A DNA stretch of 37,750 nt, from positions 1-37,750 of the forward strand of contig JAJZNR010000024.1 in the NCBI GenBank assembly GCA_021811605.1, given 5' to 3'. How positions within the stretch are numbered: the stretch's first letter is position 1; each line of letters starts with the position of its first letter. The translations under genes were made by a program, and so were the position numbers. The stretch comes from Microcaldota archaeon. GTDB taxonomy: Archaea > Micrarchaeota > Micrarchaeia > Micrarchaeales > Micrarchaeaceae. This document shows, one piece after another, positions 30,184 to 36,960 of the stretch. The notes beneath the pieces are model-generated. The model was not told the DNA's origin. It saw only the letters and a program-made list of their open reading frames with translations, and made no database searches.

Positions 30184-30936
30184 ATGGTTATCATGATGGA
30201 AATCGTTCTGGAGCAGAAGGCTAATCTCAAAGGCTACACTATGATTGAGGGCTTTCCCGGTGCTGGACTGGTGGGTCCGATGGCGATAAGCTATCTCATA
30301 GAGAAGATGGAACTGCGGTACATAGGACATATTGAAAGCGATGACTTCCCCCCGCTCGTTGCGGTGCACCGCGACGTGCCGATGCCTCCGGTAAGGGTGT
30401 ACGCTAGCGATAAGGCAAAGCTCGTCACTGTGCTTGCGGAGTTCGCAATTCCGCTCGACATAACCTACGAGCTCACGAACAAGCTTTACGAGTTCATAAA
30501 GAAGAACGGCATAGCAAGGATAGTATCCATAGGAGGGATGCCTGCGCCGCAGCAGACCGTCGCGCTGGAGACTGTTTTCGGAATTGCATCGAACGACACG
30601 ATGAGAAAGGAGGTTCAGAAGGCAGGGCTAAAGCAGATAGGAGAGGGCGTCGCCACCGGGGTGAGCGCTCTCATGCTGATGAAGTCAGCGTCTGACGGCA
30701 CACCGGACATAAGCATACTTGTCCCGGTCGACCCGAACATACTGGATCCGATTTACGCAGAGCTCGCGATAAAGAGCCTGAACAAGCTCCTTAGCCTTAA
30801 GGTCGATGTCAACGAGCTTGACAAGGAGGCGAAGGAGGTGGAGGCGAAGGTGCGAGACCTCATAAAGAGAGGTAGGGATGTGCAGGAGATGCACAAGAAG
30901 TCGATAGACCAGGCAGGTCCATCGATGTACGCATAG
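30184..30936 (+). CDS. PAC2-family protein (proteasome-assembly-chaperone-like)
   Basis: 250 residues. PAC2 pattern: YTMIEGFPGAGLVGPMAISYLIE at the N-terminus, DDFPPLVAVHRDVPMPPVRVY, ARIVSIGGMPAPQQ and the GVSALMLMKSASDG region. Family members in eukaryotes (PAC1/2) and archaea (PbaA/PbaB) help assemble or bind the proteasome; a direct role here is inferred. The last 45 residues are a charged helix (NELDKEAKEVEAKVRDLIKRG). A GTATATAAACC box lies about 60 nt upstream. Starts at 30193 or 30196 are also possible. Confidence 0.88.
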   Translation: MVIMMEIVLEQKANLKGYTMIEGFPGAGLVGPMAISYLIEKMELRYIGHIESDDFPPLVAVHRDVPMPPVRVYASDKAKLVTVLAEFAIPLDITYELTNKLYEFIKKNGIARIVSIGGMPAPQQTVALETVFGIASNDTMRKEVQKAGLKQIGEGVATGVSALMLMKSASDGTPDISILVPVDPNILDPIYAELAIKSLNKLLSLKVDVNELDKEAKEVEAKVRDLIKRGRDVQEMHKKSIDQAGPSMYA

Positions 30937-30944
30937 GCGATTGA

Positions 30945-31400
30945 TTGGAAAGCGCGCTCGACATCCTGTACAAGACCTACAAAGTCAAGGAGTATCTTAT
31001 CAAGGACTACAGGTATTGGACGTGGTCCATCAGACCCGCGCAATGCACTCTCGGCGCAAGCATCGTCTGCATGAAGAGACCGGTTCCCACTTTCGCCGAT
31101 GCGCTGCCGGAAGAGATGGCGGAGCTGGCGATTGTTGGGAAAGACCTAGAAACCACACTGAGGAAAACGTTCGTGTACGAGAAGATGAATTGGTTGGCGC
31201 TGATGATGGTAGACCAACAGGTCCATTTCCACGTCGTGCCTAGATACTCTGCAAAGAAGGAATTCGCTGGGGTTTCATGGGAGGATCCGGGATGGCCAAA
31301 GTTAGCGGTCTTGGCCGGCCAGAACAAGCTTGGCGACTCCCCAGACACGAATCCCGACATCGTTGCTAAGGTAATCTCCGCCGTCAAGGCGAACCTGTAG
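30945..31400 (+). CDS. HIT-family hydrolase/transferase, TTG start
   Basis: 151 residues. Histidine-triad fold: CTLGASIVCMKRPVPTFADAL, MNWLALMMVDQQVHFHVVPRYS with the active-site HFHVVPR (first triad position is Gln: Q-x-H-x-H). Family members cleave nucleoside phosphoramidates, dinucleotides or similar phosphates. TTG 30945 has GGCG five bases upstream, 8 nt after the PAC2 stop, so the two genes form one transcript. tRNA-Leu follows. Confidence 0.85.
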   Translation: MESALDILYKTYKVKEYLIKDYRYWTWSIRPAQCTLGASIVCMKRPVPTFADALPEEMAELAIVGKDLETTLRKTFVYEKMNWLALMMVDQQVHFHVVPRYSAKKEFAGVSWEDPGWPKLAVLAGQNKLGDSPDTNPDIVAKVISAVKANL

Positions 31401-31433
31401 CCTTTAATATTGCTTCTCTCAATCCTCTTTCAT

Positions 31434-31542
31434 GCAGGGGTGGCAGAGCCCGGAATGGCAAAGCAAAGCCACGGAAAATGCGCGGGACTTAAGATCCCGT
31501 GGCCTAGCGCCTTCGAGAGTTCAAATCTCTCCCCCTGCACCA
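31434..31542 (+). tRNA. tRNA-Leu (anticodon UAA) with an expanded D-arm, CCA encoded
   Basis: Acceptor GCAGGGG/CCCCTGC, anticodon stem CGGGA/TCCCG around CTTAAGA (anticodon TAA), long variable arm, T-arm GAGAG-TTCAAAT-CTCTC, discriminator A then CCA. Positions 10-25 span 39 nt (31443-31481) rather than about 18. The extra part can fold as CCG-GAA-TGGC-AAAGCAAA-GCCA-CGG. Removing about 20 nt restores a normal D-arm (GCA...TGC). This looks like an intron or insertion in the D-loop. Confidence 0.9.
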
Positions 31543-31587
31543 TTTAAAACCGACGGAAAGAACAGAGTTCGAATCCGATGAGCTTTT

Positions 31588-32381
31588 TTGCTACTTTTTG
31601 CAAAAGTAGAAGAGAGGTGTCTGAACCTCTCTTTCCACGAGATTATCGAGCTGAAGTCAAGAATACACAATGTCTACGTTAAGCGCTTCAAGCAGAAATC
31701 CAGAGAGCCAAAGTACGGCTCCGTAAACAAGGGATTCACTGAACTTGAACTGCAGCATTTCCTCAGAAATGTTCCGAACGACAAGTTCAGGCTGCTTTTC
31801 AAATATCAGGCATATCTAGGTCTCAGGATCGGAGAAGTCACAAAGTTGCACATAAGAACATCGACTTCGAGAAGCGGGAGCTGACGATAAACAGCGAGAA
31901 AAGAAGGAAGACAGACTCGATGCTGATACCATCAGAACTATTTAGAGAAACATTAGTCTTCATCAGCCAACACGAGGTAGAAATAAAACAGGCAAGTGGT
32001 TATTTGTTCTTCAAGAATCACGGAAGCCACAACAAAGGGTCTTTTATAGACTCAAATTACACAAGGAAAATCTTCAGGCAAGCAATACAGAAATCGAATC
32101 TAGAATCAGTTTATGGTTACTCTGATGAAACCATGAGAAAAGAGCGCCCTCGCGCTCTTCATAGATTAACCACGCATAGCCTCAGGCACTATGCAATTAC
32201 TAGATTCACTAAAGCCACGAATGGTAATGTGGTATTGGCCAGCAGATTCGCGAGGCACTCAAATCCATCGATTACCATGCGGTATATCAGCAAGGACAAG
32301 AAGGAACTTTATGAAAACATAGAAGATGCATTCAATGAAGGTTTGTTAAACAGAATTGAAAGGCTCAAAAGTCATAAGTAA
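31588..32381 (+). pseudogene. Tyrosine recombinase/integrase broken by a frameshift
   Basis: Two ORFs (31588-31884 and 31920-32381) form one integrase. The first carries the catalytic Arg (YLGLRIGEVTKLH); at about 31852 one base is missing, since the next frame continues KNIDFEKRELTINSEKRRK at once and leads into the second ORF. That part has the H-x-x-R box THSLRHYAITRF, a His in ARHSNPS and the Tyr nucleophile in TMRYISKD. Joined length is about 264 residues; the N-terminal DNA-binding domain is short or truncated. It lies just 3' of tRNA-Leu, the usual place for an integrated element. Decay, programmed -1 frameshift and sequencing error are all possible. AT-richer than its surroundings. 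Confidence 0.85.
31591..31632. repeat. Two adjacent perfect palindromes at the integrase 5' end
   Basis: CTACTTTT-TGC-AAAAGTAG (31591-31609) and AGAGAGGT-GTCTGA-ACCTCTCT (31611-31632), one base apart. They lie between tRNA-Leu and the integrase; possible recombinase binding sites, element end or terminator. Confidence 0.65.
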
Positions 32382-32386
32382 CGGAT

Positions 32387-32671
32387 TTATCTCCTCAATG
32401 TTTTGGAGACTGGTGCCGGCTTGTACGACGTAGGCACATTTACCGGCTTAAACTGCGCTCCTGATCTCTTCAATTCTTCAAGTTGCTTCCTATTTACGAA
32501 AGTATCCCCGTTTTCACGCTGATGGAACTCGCCGTGCAGTGCTTCGACACCTATTATCTCATCCCTCCTAGTCTTGAAGTGCACTGCAATCCTCTCATCA
32601 TCCTGCAGAGCCTCAATATGCTTGTCTAGTGCCATAGCCATTTCATGACCTATTGTACTTATTGCTACCAT
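32387..32671 (-). CDS. Small hypothetical protein
   Basis: 94 residues, no family recognised. MVAISTIGHEMAMALDKHIEAL is helical, followed by ERIAVHFKTRRDEIIGVEAL and a basic, Pro-rich tail (KPVNVPTSYKPAPVSKTLRR). No signal or membrane segment. It lies convergent to the integrase with a 5-nt gap. GATGATGCGAT precedes the ATG. It belongs to the accessory island and could be a cargo or regulator gene. Confidence 0.55.
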   Translation of the reverse strand: MVAISTIGHEMAMALDKHIEALQDDERIAVHFKTRRDEIIGVEALHGEFHQRENGDTFVNRKQLEELKRSGAQFKPVNVPTSYKPAPVSKTLRR

Positions 32672-32860
32672 ATCGCATCATCTTTTTAGATTCTTAAAGC
32701 CTTTCCCTCACCTTAGCCTTGTTCAAAAACCCCTACTTTTTAGACAGATTACAGAATTTATGGACAGATTTATGCTGTGCGCAGAAAAGAACGGCCCGCA
32801 AAGCACTACTTAGGAGCACTTGCTTATTTATAAGTTGCATGTGTTAATCTTGCGGTTTCT
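32672..32860 (+). promoter_or_regulatory. Upstream region of the nucleotidyltransferase gene with TATA box
   Basis: About 190 nt without a gene. CTTATTTATAAGT at 32824-32836 is centred about 30 nt before ATG 32861 and is a near-perfect box A. Nothing else is recognised. Confidence 0.5.
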
Positions 32861-33473
32861 ATGGAGTATGTCTACAAGAAAGGAGAGATAATATACCCTG
32901 ACAAGAAGCTCACTCTGCTTGACAAGCTAGTTCTCAAGTTCATTAATGCCATCGATTTCAAATATGTCATAGTAAGCGGATATATCGCAATACTTTTCGG
33001 GAGGAGCAGAGATACCGAAGACATCAACATGTTCATAGAGAAAATTTCCACGAAAGACTTTGGCTTATTCTGTGAGAAGATTCACTCGTGTGGTTTCTAT
33101 CTTCTCGATGCGGAAAACTCCGCAGATGCTTACAATAGGTTGCAAGAAGGGTTTTCAGTAAGGTTTGCTGAAAATGGTACAGCAGAACCGAATTTTGAGC
33201 TGAAGTTCCCTAAAAAAAGACACTGATTACTACAGCCTAGAACACCCGATAAAAGTGATACTAGGCAAAAAGAACATGTTTATTATTTCTCCTTTAGAAC
33301 TTCAGATTGCATTCAAACTATATCTTGGCAGCGAAAAAGATGAGCTTGACGCAAGGCATTTATACGGTATCTTCAAAAATGATATTGATATCAGGCTGCT
33401 GAAAACCTTTATAGGAAAACTAAATGTTAAACAGAAATATACAGAGGAAGTACTGGGCGAGAAACTTGATTAA
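32861..33473 (+). pseudogene. Nucleotidyltransferase-like protein split by a frameshift at seven A
   Basis: First ORF (32861-33226): YVIVSGYIAILFGRSRDTED then INMFIEK, the nucleotidyltransferase-fold pattern (GxAxxLxGxxRxTxDID) seen in toxin-like (AbiEii/MNT) families. At AAAAAAA 33212-33218 the frame changes; skipping one A gives PKKDTDYYSLEHPIKVILG and continues through ORF 33255-33473 (SPLELQIAFKLYLGSEKDELDARHLYG), the normal C-terminal half, for 203 residues in all. Usual DID here is DIN, so one acidic residue is lost and catalysis is doubtful. An insertion in the A-run, slippage or sequencing error are possible. The next ORF is its typical small partner. Confidence 0.75.
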
Positions 33474-33672
33474 ATGGAACAAGAAGAAGCTTTTGAGAGA
33501 TCTTAAAGAGGCCAGGCAGAAGAATCGCATTGGAAATCTAGCGTTCATAGACTTATATGTAGCTTGGCTGAAAAGAACGAGCAACAAAGACTGGAGCAAA
33601 CGCCAAAAGATGTTCTCTGACAGCATATACAAGGCCAACAAGCGGCTGAAATTAAACCAGACACATTCTTAA
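33424..33672 (+). CDS. Small partner protein of the nucleotidyltransferase (toxin-antitoxin-like)
   Basis: 82 residues at most; the part from about TTG 33493 (RDLKEARQKNRIGNLAFIDLYVAWLKRTSNKDWSKRQ) is the likely real protein of 60 residues. The IDLYVAWLK...DWSKRQKMFSDSIY pattern occurs in small archaeal proteins encoded next to SGYxAILFGRSR nucleotidyltransferases. The first 23 codons overlap the end of the preceding gene in another frame and are probably not used, or a further frameshift is present. Function unknown, possibly antitoxin. Confidence 0.5.
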   Translation: MLNRNIQRKYWARNLIKWNKKKLLRDLKEARQKNRIGNLAFIDLYVAWLKRTSNKDWSKRQKMFSDSIYKANKRLKLNQTHS

Positions 33673-33823
33673 CCCTCGAGCACTGCGGCTCCGAAAAACA
33701 AGCGCACAGCCTAATGTTCCAGCTCACCTACTTAGAAGAGCAAAGGATCAGTTCGTAGAACTGAGAAAGCACCAGAAGCCTGAAATGATTGACGCAATCG
33801 AAGAGGTTCTGGGCAGCCTTTAA
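33673..33823 (+). other. Gene remnant or non-coding spacer
   Basis: No complete ORF. One frame ends AKDQFVELRKHQKPEMIDAI then EEVLGSL and a stop at 33821, which reads like a protein C-terminus, but it has no start codon upstream in frame. Probably a decayed gene of the island. Confidence 0.3.
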
Positions 33824-33827
33824 ATAT
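33819..33827 (+). promoter_or_regulatory. TATA box of the structured RNA candidate
   Basis: CTTTAAATATTAT; centre 33823, so transcription would start near 33850, exactly where the first helix begins. Confidence 0.55.
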
Positions 33828-33850
33828 TATATTGAAGGCAACTCCTTTTA

Positions 33851-34065
33851 CCTGGGTTTGCTTGAGAGGTAAAACCCTCCAAATTTGCGGGCATAAGCCC
33901 GCGGGATGCAAACCGAGGACCACACATCCGTCTATAGCGCCGGTAGTTCACGAACATACCGGACATGGAATTCCGCAGCGACGCTGAGTAAGGAAACCGA
34001 AACCGTGAAACTGCGGTGTTGCCATGGAAGCGGCTTTTAGTAGATGGGTCAGGGAAGCGGAACAA
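33851..34065 (+). ncRNA. Structured non-coding RNA candidate, class unknown
   Basis: About 215 nt with no convincing coding frame. Helices seen: CCTGGGTTTGC (33851) with GCAAACCGAGG (33908), 10 of 11 pairs, enclosing GAGG/CCTC (33866/33876) and GCGGGC-ATAA-GCCCGC (33887-33902), a three-way junction; CCGGTA/TACCGG (33940-33962) with inner GTT/AAC; and CATGG...CCGCAG (33964-33978) with CTGCGG...CCATG (34011-34026). GGAAGCGG occurs twice (34026, 34053). It matches no RNase P, SRP, rRNA or tRNA pattern. An alternative is the right end (omega-RNA region) of an IS200/IS605-type element, since it sits in the island next to an integrase, but no tnpB is seen. Confidence 0.6.
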
Positions 34066-34153
34066 AGCAAAATCTTAAATACACTAATAATACAACATAT
34101 TTGCTCTATACATAGAGCCTGCTTTTTTCAGCAGCAAACAACCACGTGTTAAT

Positions 34154-35602
34154 ATGGACAATGGACATGAATACGATGTCATAGTCGCAGGCGCAGGACT
34201 CGCGGGCAACCTTGCGGCAGCAGGCGCGGCCAAGGCAGGCCTCAACGTGCTGCTTCTCGACAAGAACAAGCCGGAGGAGCCGGGCAAGAAGACCAACTGG
34301 GGCTGGGTGTGCGGCGACGCTGTCGCGGTGCAGCACCTCAACTTCGTTAAGGATCATCTTGGACTGTCGTTCTCGAAACCGGAGCTCGACGTCCAGGTGG
34401 ACGGCGTTATCGCATATTCTCCTGACATGGAGTCCAAGTTCCTATTCGACGGCGAGGGGTACGTTCTCGACCGCCCCGAATTCGAGAGGAAGCTGAGGGA
34501 CTTCGCGGTTAAGAGCGGCGCCCATTACGTTCCGCAGTTCGATGTCGAAGGCCCTCTCATAGAGGAAAACTCCGTGAAGGGGATATTCGGCAAGGACAAG
34601 GACATGAAGCACATGGAGATCCGCGCCAAAGTCGTGGTCGATGCCCTGGGGATAGCCACGAACCTGAGGAGAAAGCTTCCCGACAATCCATATATAGACA
34701 GGGTTGTCGACGTCGAAGATGTAGAGAGCACGGGCAGGTACATTTATGATATGGAAGTCACGGAGGAGGACCCGCGCTACTACGACCCGAAGAACGCGCT
34801 CATACATCTCAACCAGACGATATCGCCAGGCGGATATGGATGGGTATTTCCAAAGAGCCAGTACGGCAGGGTCAACATCGGCATCGGGGTGCAGAGGGCA
34901 AGCCTCATAATAAGGAACCAGAAGCTAGGCAAGAACGACACGCTCCACTCGCTAATGGACGAGTACGTCAGGTGGGTCCCGAATCTCAAGAACCCGAAAC
35001 CTTTCATGAAGGACAACAACGGGAAAGGGTACTGGAGCGTGGCTGTCAGGCGGCAGCTCGAATGCCTGGTCTACAACGGATATATAGGCGCAGGTGACAG
35101 CATGGCGATGCCCAACCCAATCAGCGCAGGCGGAATAGGGCCTGCTCTCGTGTCTGGAGTGCTCGCAGGCGAGCACGCGGCGCGCGCGGTCCACGACCGC
35201 GATGCTGGCATGAAGAACCTCTGGCAGTACAACCTCGACTTCAATACCGCCTACGGGAGCAAGACGGCAGGCATGGAAGTTTTCAGGACGTATCTGCAGA
35301 GCCTGAACAACGAGACGATCAACTACGGTATGAAGAACTTCCTCTCCACAAAAGAGGCGGAAGACCTATGTTATGGAAGGACGCCAGAGCTCAGCCTTGC
35401 AGGGAAGTTCAAGATGGTGTTGAAGGGCGCTGGCAACATAAGCGCATTCTCCAACCTTGTCTATGCAGTGAAGAAGATGAAGAGGCTAAACGCACTGTAC
35501 GAGCAGTACCCGAAGACCATGGAGGAGTTCCCGAAATGGAGGCAGCAGGTGACTGCAGAGGTTGAGGAGACGAAGCAGCGCTTCCAGCCAAATCCTATTT
35601 AA
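34154..35602 (+). CDS. Geranylgeranyl reductase (archaeal lipid saturation)
   Basis: 482-residue flavoprotein that reduces the isoprenoid chains of archaeal membrane lipids. FAD-binding Rossmann motif VIVAGAGLAGNLAAAGAA, then NWGWVCGDAV, DRPEFERKLRDFAVKSGA, PGGYGWVFPKS (family signature Y-x-W-x-FP), NIGIGVQ and the second FAD site GYIGAGDSMAMPNPISAGGIGPAL. The protein is longer than most GGRs (about 390-450) because of a helical C-terminal end. A CTTAAATAC box lies about 75 nt upstream and the leader holds a small hairpin CTCTAT/ATAGAG. CGTG lies five bases before the ATG. rpoK follows directly. Confidence 0.92.
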   Translation: MDNGHEYDVIVAGAGLAGNLAAAGAAKAGLNVLLLDKNKPEEPGKKTNWGWVCGDAVAVQHLNFVKDHLGLSFSKPELDVQVDGVIAYSPDMESKFLFDGEGYVLDRPEFERKLRDFAVKSGAHYVPQFDVEGPLIEENSVKGIFGKDKDMKHMEIRAKVVVDALGIATNLRRKLPDNPYIDRVVDVEDVESTGRYIYDMEVTEEDPRYYDPKNALIHLNQTISPGGYGWVFPKSQYGRVNIGIGVQRASLIIRNQKLGKNDTLHSLMDEYVRWVPNLKNPKPFMKDNNGKGYWSVAVRRQLECLVYNGYIGAGDSMAMPNPISAGGIGPALVSGVLAGEHAARAVHDRDAGMKNLWQYNLDFNTAYGSKTAGMEVFRTYLQSLNNETINYGMKNFLSTKEAEDLCYGRTPELSLAGKFKMVLKGAGNISAFSNLVYAVKKMKRLNALYEQYPKTMEEFPKWRQQVTAEVEETKQRFQPNPI

Positions 35603-35611
35603 GTGATGACA

Positions 35612-35791
35612 ATGGCAGCAATCGAGCAGTATACTAAGTTTGAGAAAGCGAGGATAATCGGGGCACGCGCCCTGCAGCTTGCTTACGGGGCTCCGCCGCT
35701 CATAAAGGTTCCGGCAGGGATGATAAACCCTATAGACCTCGCAGAGCTGGAGTTCGATAAGCGCGTAATCCCGATAACGATTCTGAAATGA
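35612..35791 (+). CDS. rpoK: RNA polymerase subunit K (omega homologue)
   Basis: 59 residues from MAAIEQYTKFEKARIIGARALQ. The conserved core (T.FEKARIIGARALQLAYGAPPL, PIDLAELEFDKRVIPITI) is complete. It helps assemble and stabilise RNA polymerase. ATG 35612 is preferred over GTG 35603 and ATG 35606 because the conserved region starts soon after and AAGTGA lies upstream. It starts 9 nt after the GGR stop, so they are co-transcribed. Its last 62 bases overlap the convergent winged-helix gene. Confidence 0.95.
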   Translation: MAAIEQYTKFEKARIIGARALQLAYGAPPLIKVPAGMINPIDLAELEFDKRVIPITILK

Positions 35792-36086
35792 GGTTTTCCG
35801 TTTCGGCGGAGGGACTCTCCCTGCGGAGCAATGACATCCCTTTTTCTGTTATCACGTAGTTGTACCTCCTGCTTCTCCTTTCTCCCGACCGTCGCCCTTC
35901 AACAAGCCCGAGCCTTTTCAGTTCCATCAGGGTATTCCTTATCGTCCCCTGCGTGTACGGGACATGAACAGAGAGCTCGTACGCATCTGCAATCCCAAAG
36001 GATTCCACCTGCCCGAGCAGCTCCTTTCCGGAAGGAGTGAGGGCGGGCTTTTCGGCGCTTCCTTGCGGAGCGAATCGGCTACCCAT
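35730..36086 (-). CDS. Winged-helix transcription regulator
   Basis: 118 residues. Winged-helix part about residues 16-80: LTPSGKELLGQVESFGIADAYELSVHVPYTQGTIRNTLMELKRLGLVEGRRS, with an Arg-rich wing RRSGERRSRRYNYVITEKG. The remaining C-terminal 20 residues lie antisense to rpoK and may be a mere readthrough to the first stop. ATTAAATATC about 30 nt before the ATG on the minus strand implies a nearly leaderless mRNA. Targets unknown. Confidence 0.8.
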   Translation of the reverse strand: MGSRFAPQGSAEKPALTPSGKELLGQVESFGIADAYELSVHVPYTQGTIRNTLMELKRLGLVEGRRSGERRSRRYNYVITEKGMSLLRRESPSAETENLISESLSGLRAYRTPALRGL

Positions 36087-36117
36087 CTAATCGGTTTATC
36101 TCAACCTGTCATGATAT

Positions 36118-36903
36118 TTAATCATTTTGTATGAGCGAATCCGGCGTCCCGATCCGCTCTCCCCTCAGGCTGAACACCTCTGACTTTCCGTAGTCGAATA
36201 CCTTATTCCTGAACAACGGGCTCAGATGCTCGTCGTCCTTTACCTCGTTTACGGGCATGCCCGTTATGAGGTCGTTGAATGCGGGGAGCACCACCAGCCT
36301 TATCCCAGGGTTTGCCCCGGGATACCTCTCCTTCGCGGCTATCCTCCCGAGTTTTGAAATCAGCCATGCTTTCTCCGCGTAGACTCCTCTGTTCTTATCC
36401 ACTATCCTCACCGCAGAGTGGTTGTGCCCGGCAAACAGGTAGTCGCATTTCATCGCCGCGTCGCTGGGCCATCTGTGCCCGTGCAGGAAAGCGAATTTGC
36501 CCAGTATGAGTTCGTCAACTTGCTTCACGCTGACCACCTCACCGAGATGAGGGTCGTGGTTTCCTGAAGTAACGGTTATGTCATAATCCTTCAACCCGTC
36601 AAAGAACCTCTTTATCTCCTTGGTCTCAGGTGTCGTCGGGTACAGTATGCTGTCCTTCACGTCCCCCAATATTATTATACTACCGGCGGAATGCTCATCC
36701 ATCATCCTCCTTATCTTCTCCAGCATTGTATCCACTACGTTGTAGAGATGTACTCCTCTTGAAACATAACGCTGCTCCGCTCCTATGTGGATATCCCCGA
36801 TAACCAGGCGGTTCTTTCCATCTACGTCTACCACGACCGCAGCCTCCCCGTAAACGAAGCGGACACGCTCTCCCTCCCCTGCTTCCTCCTCTCCCTTTCG
36901 CAT
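36118..36903 (-). CDS. Calcineurin-like metallophosphoesterase
   Basis: 261 residues. All five metal-binding motifs are present in order: GDIHIG (about residue 36), ILGDVKDS (79), SGNHDPH (113), LHGHRWP (140) and AGHNHSA (158). This layout corresponds to archaeal stand-alone phosphoesterases of the COG1407 kind, often found near DNA-helicase genes elsewhere; here the neighbours are a regulator and a protease. Substrate unknown. Monocistronic and divergent from the M50 protease, with 57 nt between. Confidence 0.92.
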   Translation of the reverse strand: MRKGEEEAGEGERVRFVYGEAAVVVDVDGKNRLVIGDIHIGAEQRYVSRGVHLYNVVDTMLEKIRRMMDEHSAGSIIILGDVKDSILYPTTPETKEIKRFFDGLKDYDITVTSGNHDPHLGEVVSVKQVDELILGKFAFLHGHRWPSDAAMKCDYLFAGHNHSAVRIVDKNRGVYAEKAWLISKLGRIAAKERYPGANPGIRLVVLPAFNDLITGMPVNEVKDDEHLSPLFRNKVFDYGKSEVFSLRGERIGTPDSLIQND

Positions 36904-36921
36904 AAACCTGATTTCTCAAAA

Positions 36922-36933
36922 ACCCATATAAAG
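36922..36933 (+). promoter_or_regulatory. TATA box of the M50 protease gene
   Basis: CCCATATAAAGC, centred about 34 nt before ATG 36961. Confidence 0.5.
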
Positions 36934-36960
36934 CCCATCATCCCAGTAAAACCGGTTCTG

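Noticed and set aside
33851-34065. RNase P RNA
   Set aside because: The conserved P4 strands (GAGGAAAGTC and ACAGAA...GGCTT) are not present.
33820-34065. 81-residue minus-strand ORF over the RNA candidate
   Set aside because: No ribosome-binding site or family pattern; strong paired helices explain the region better.
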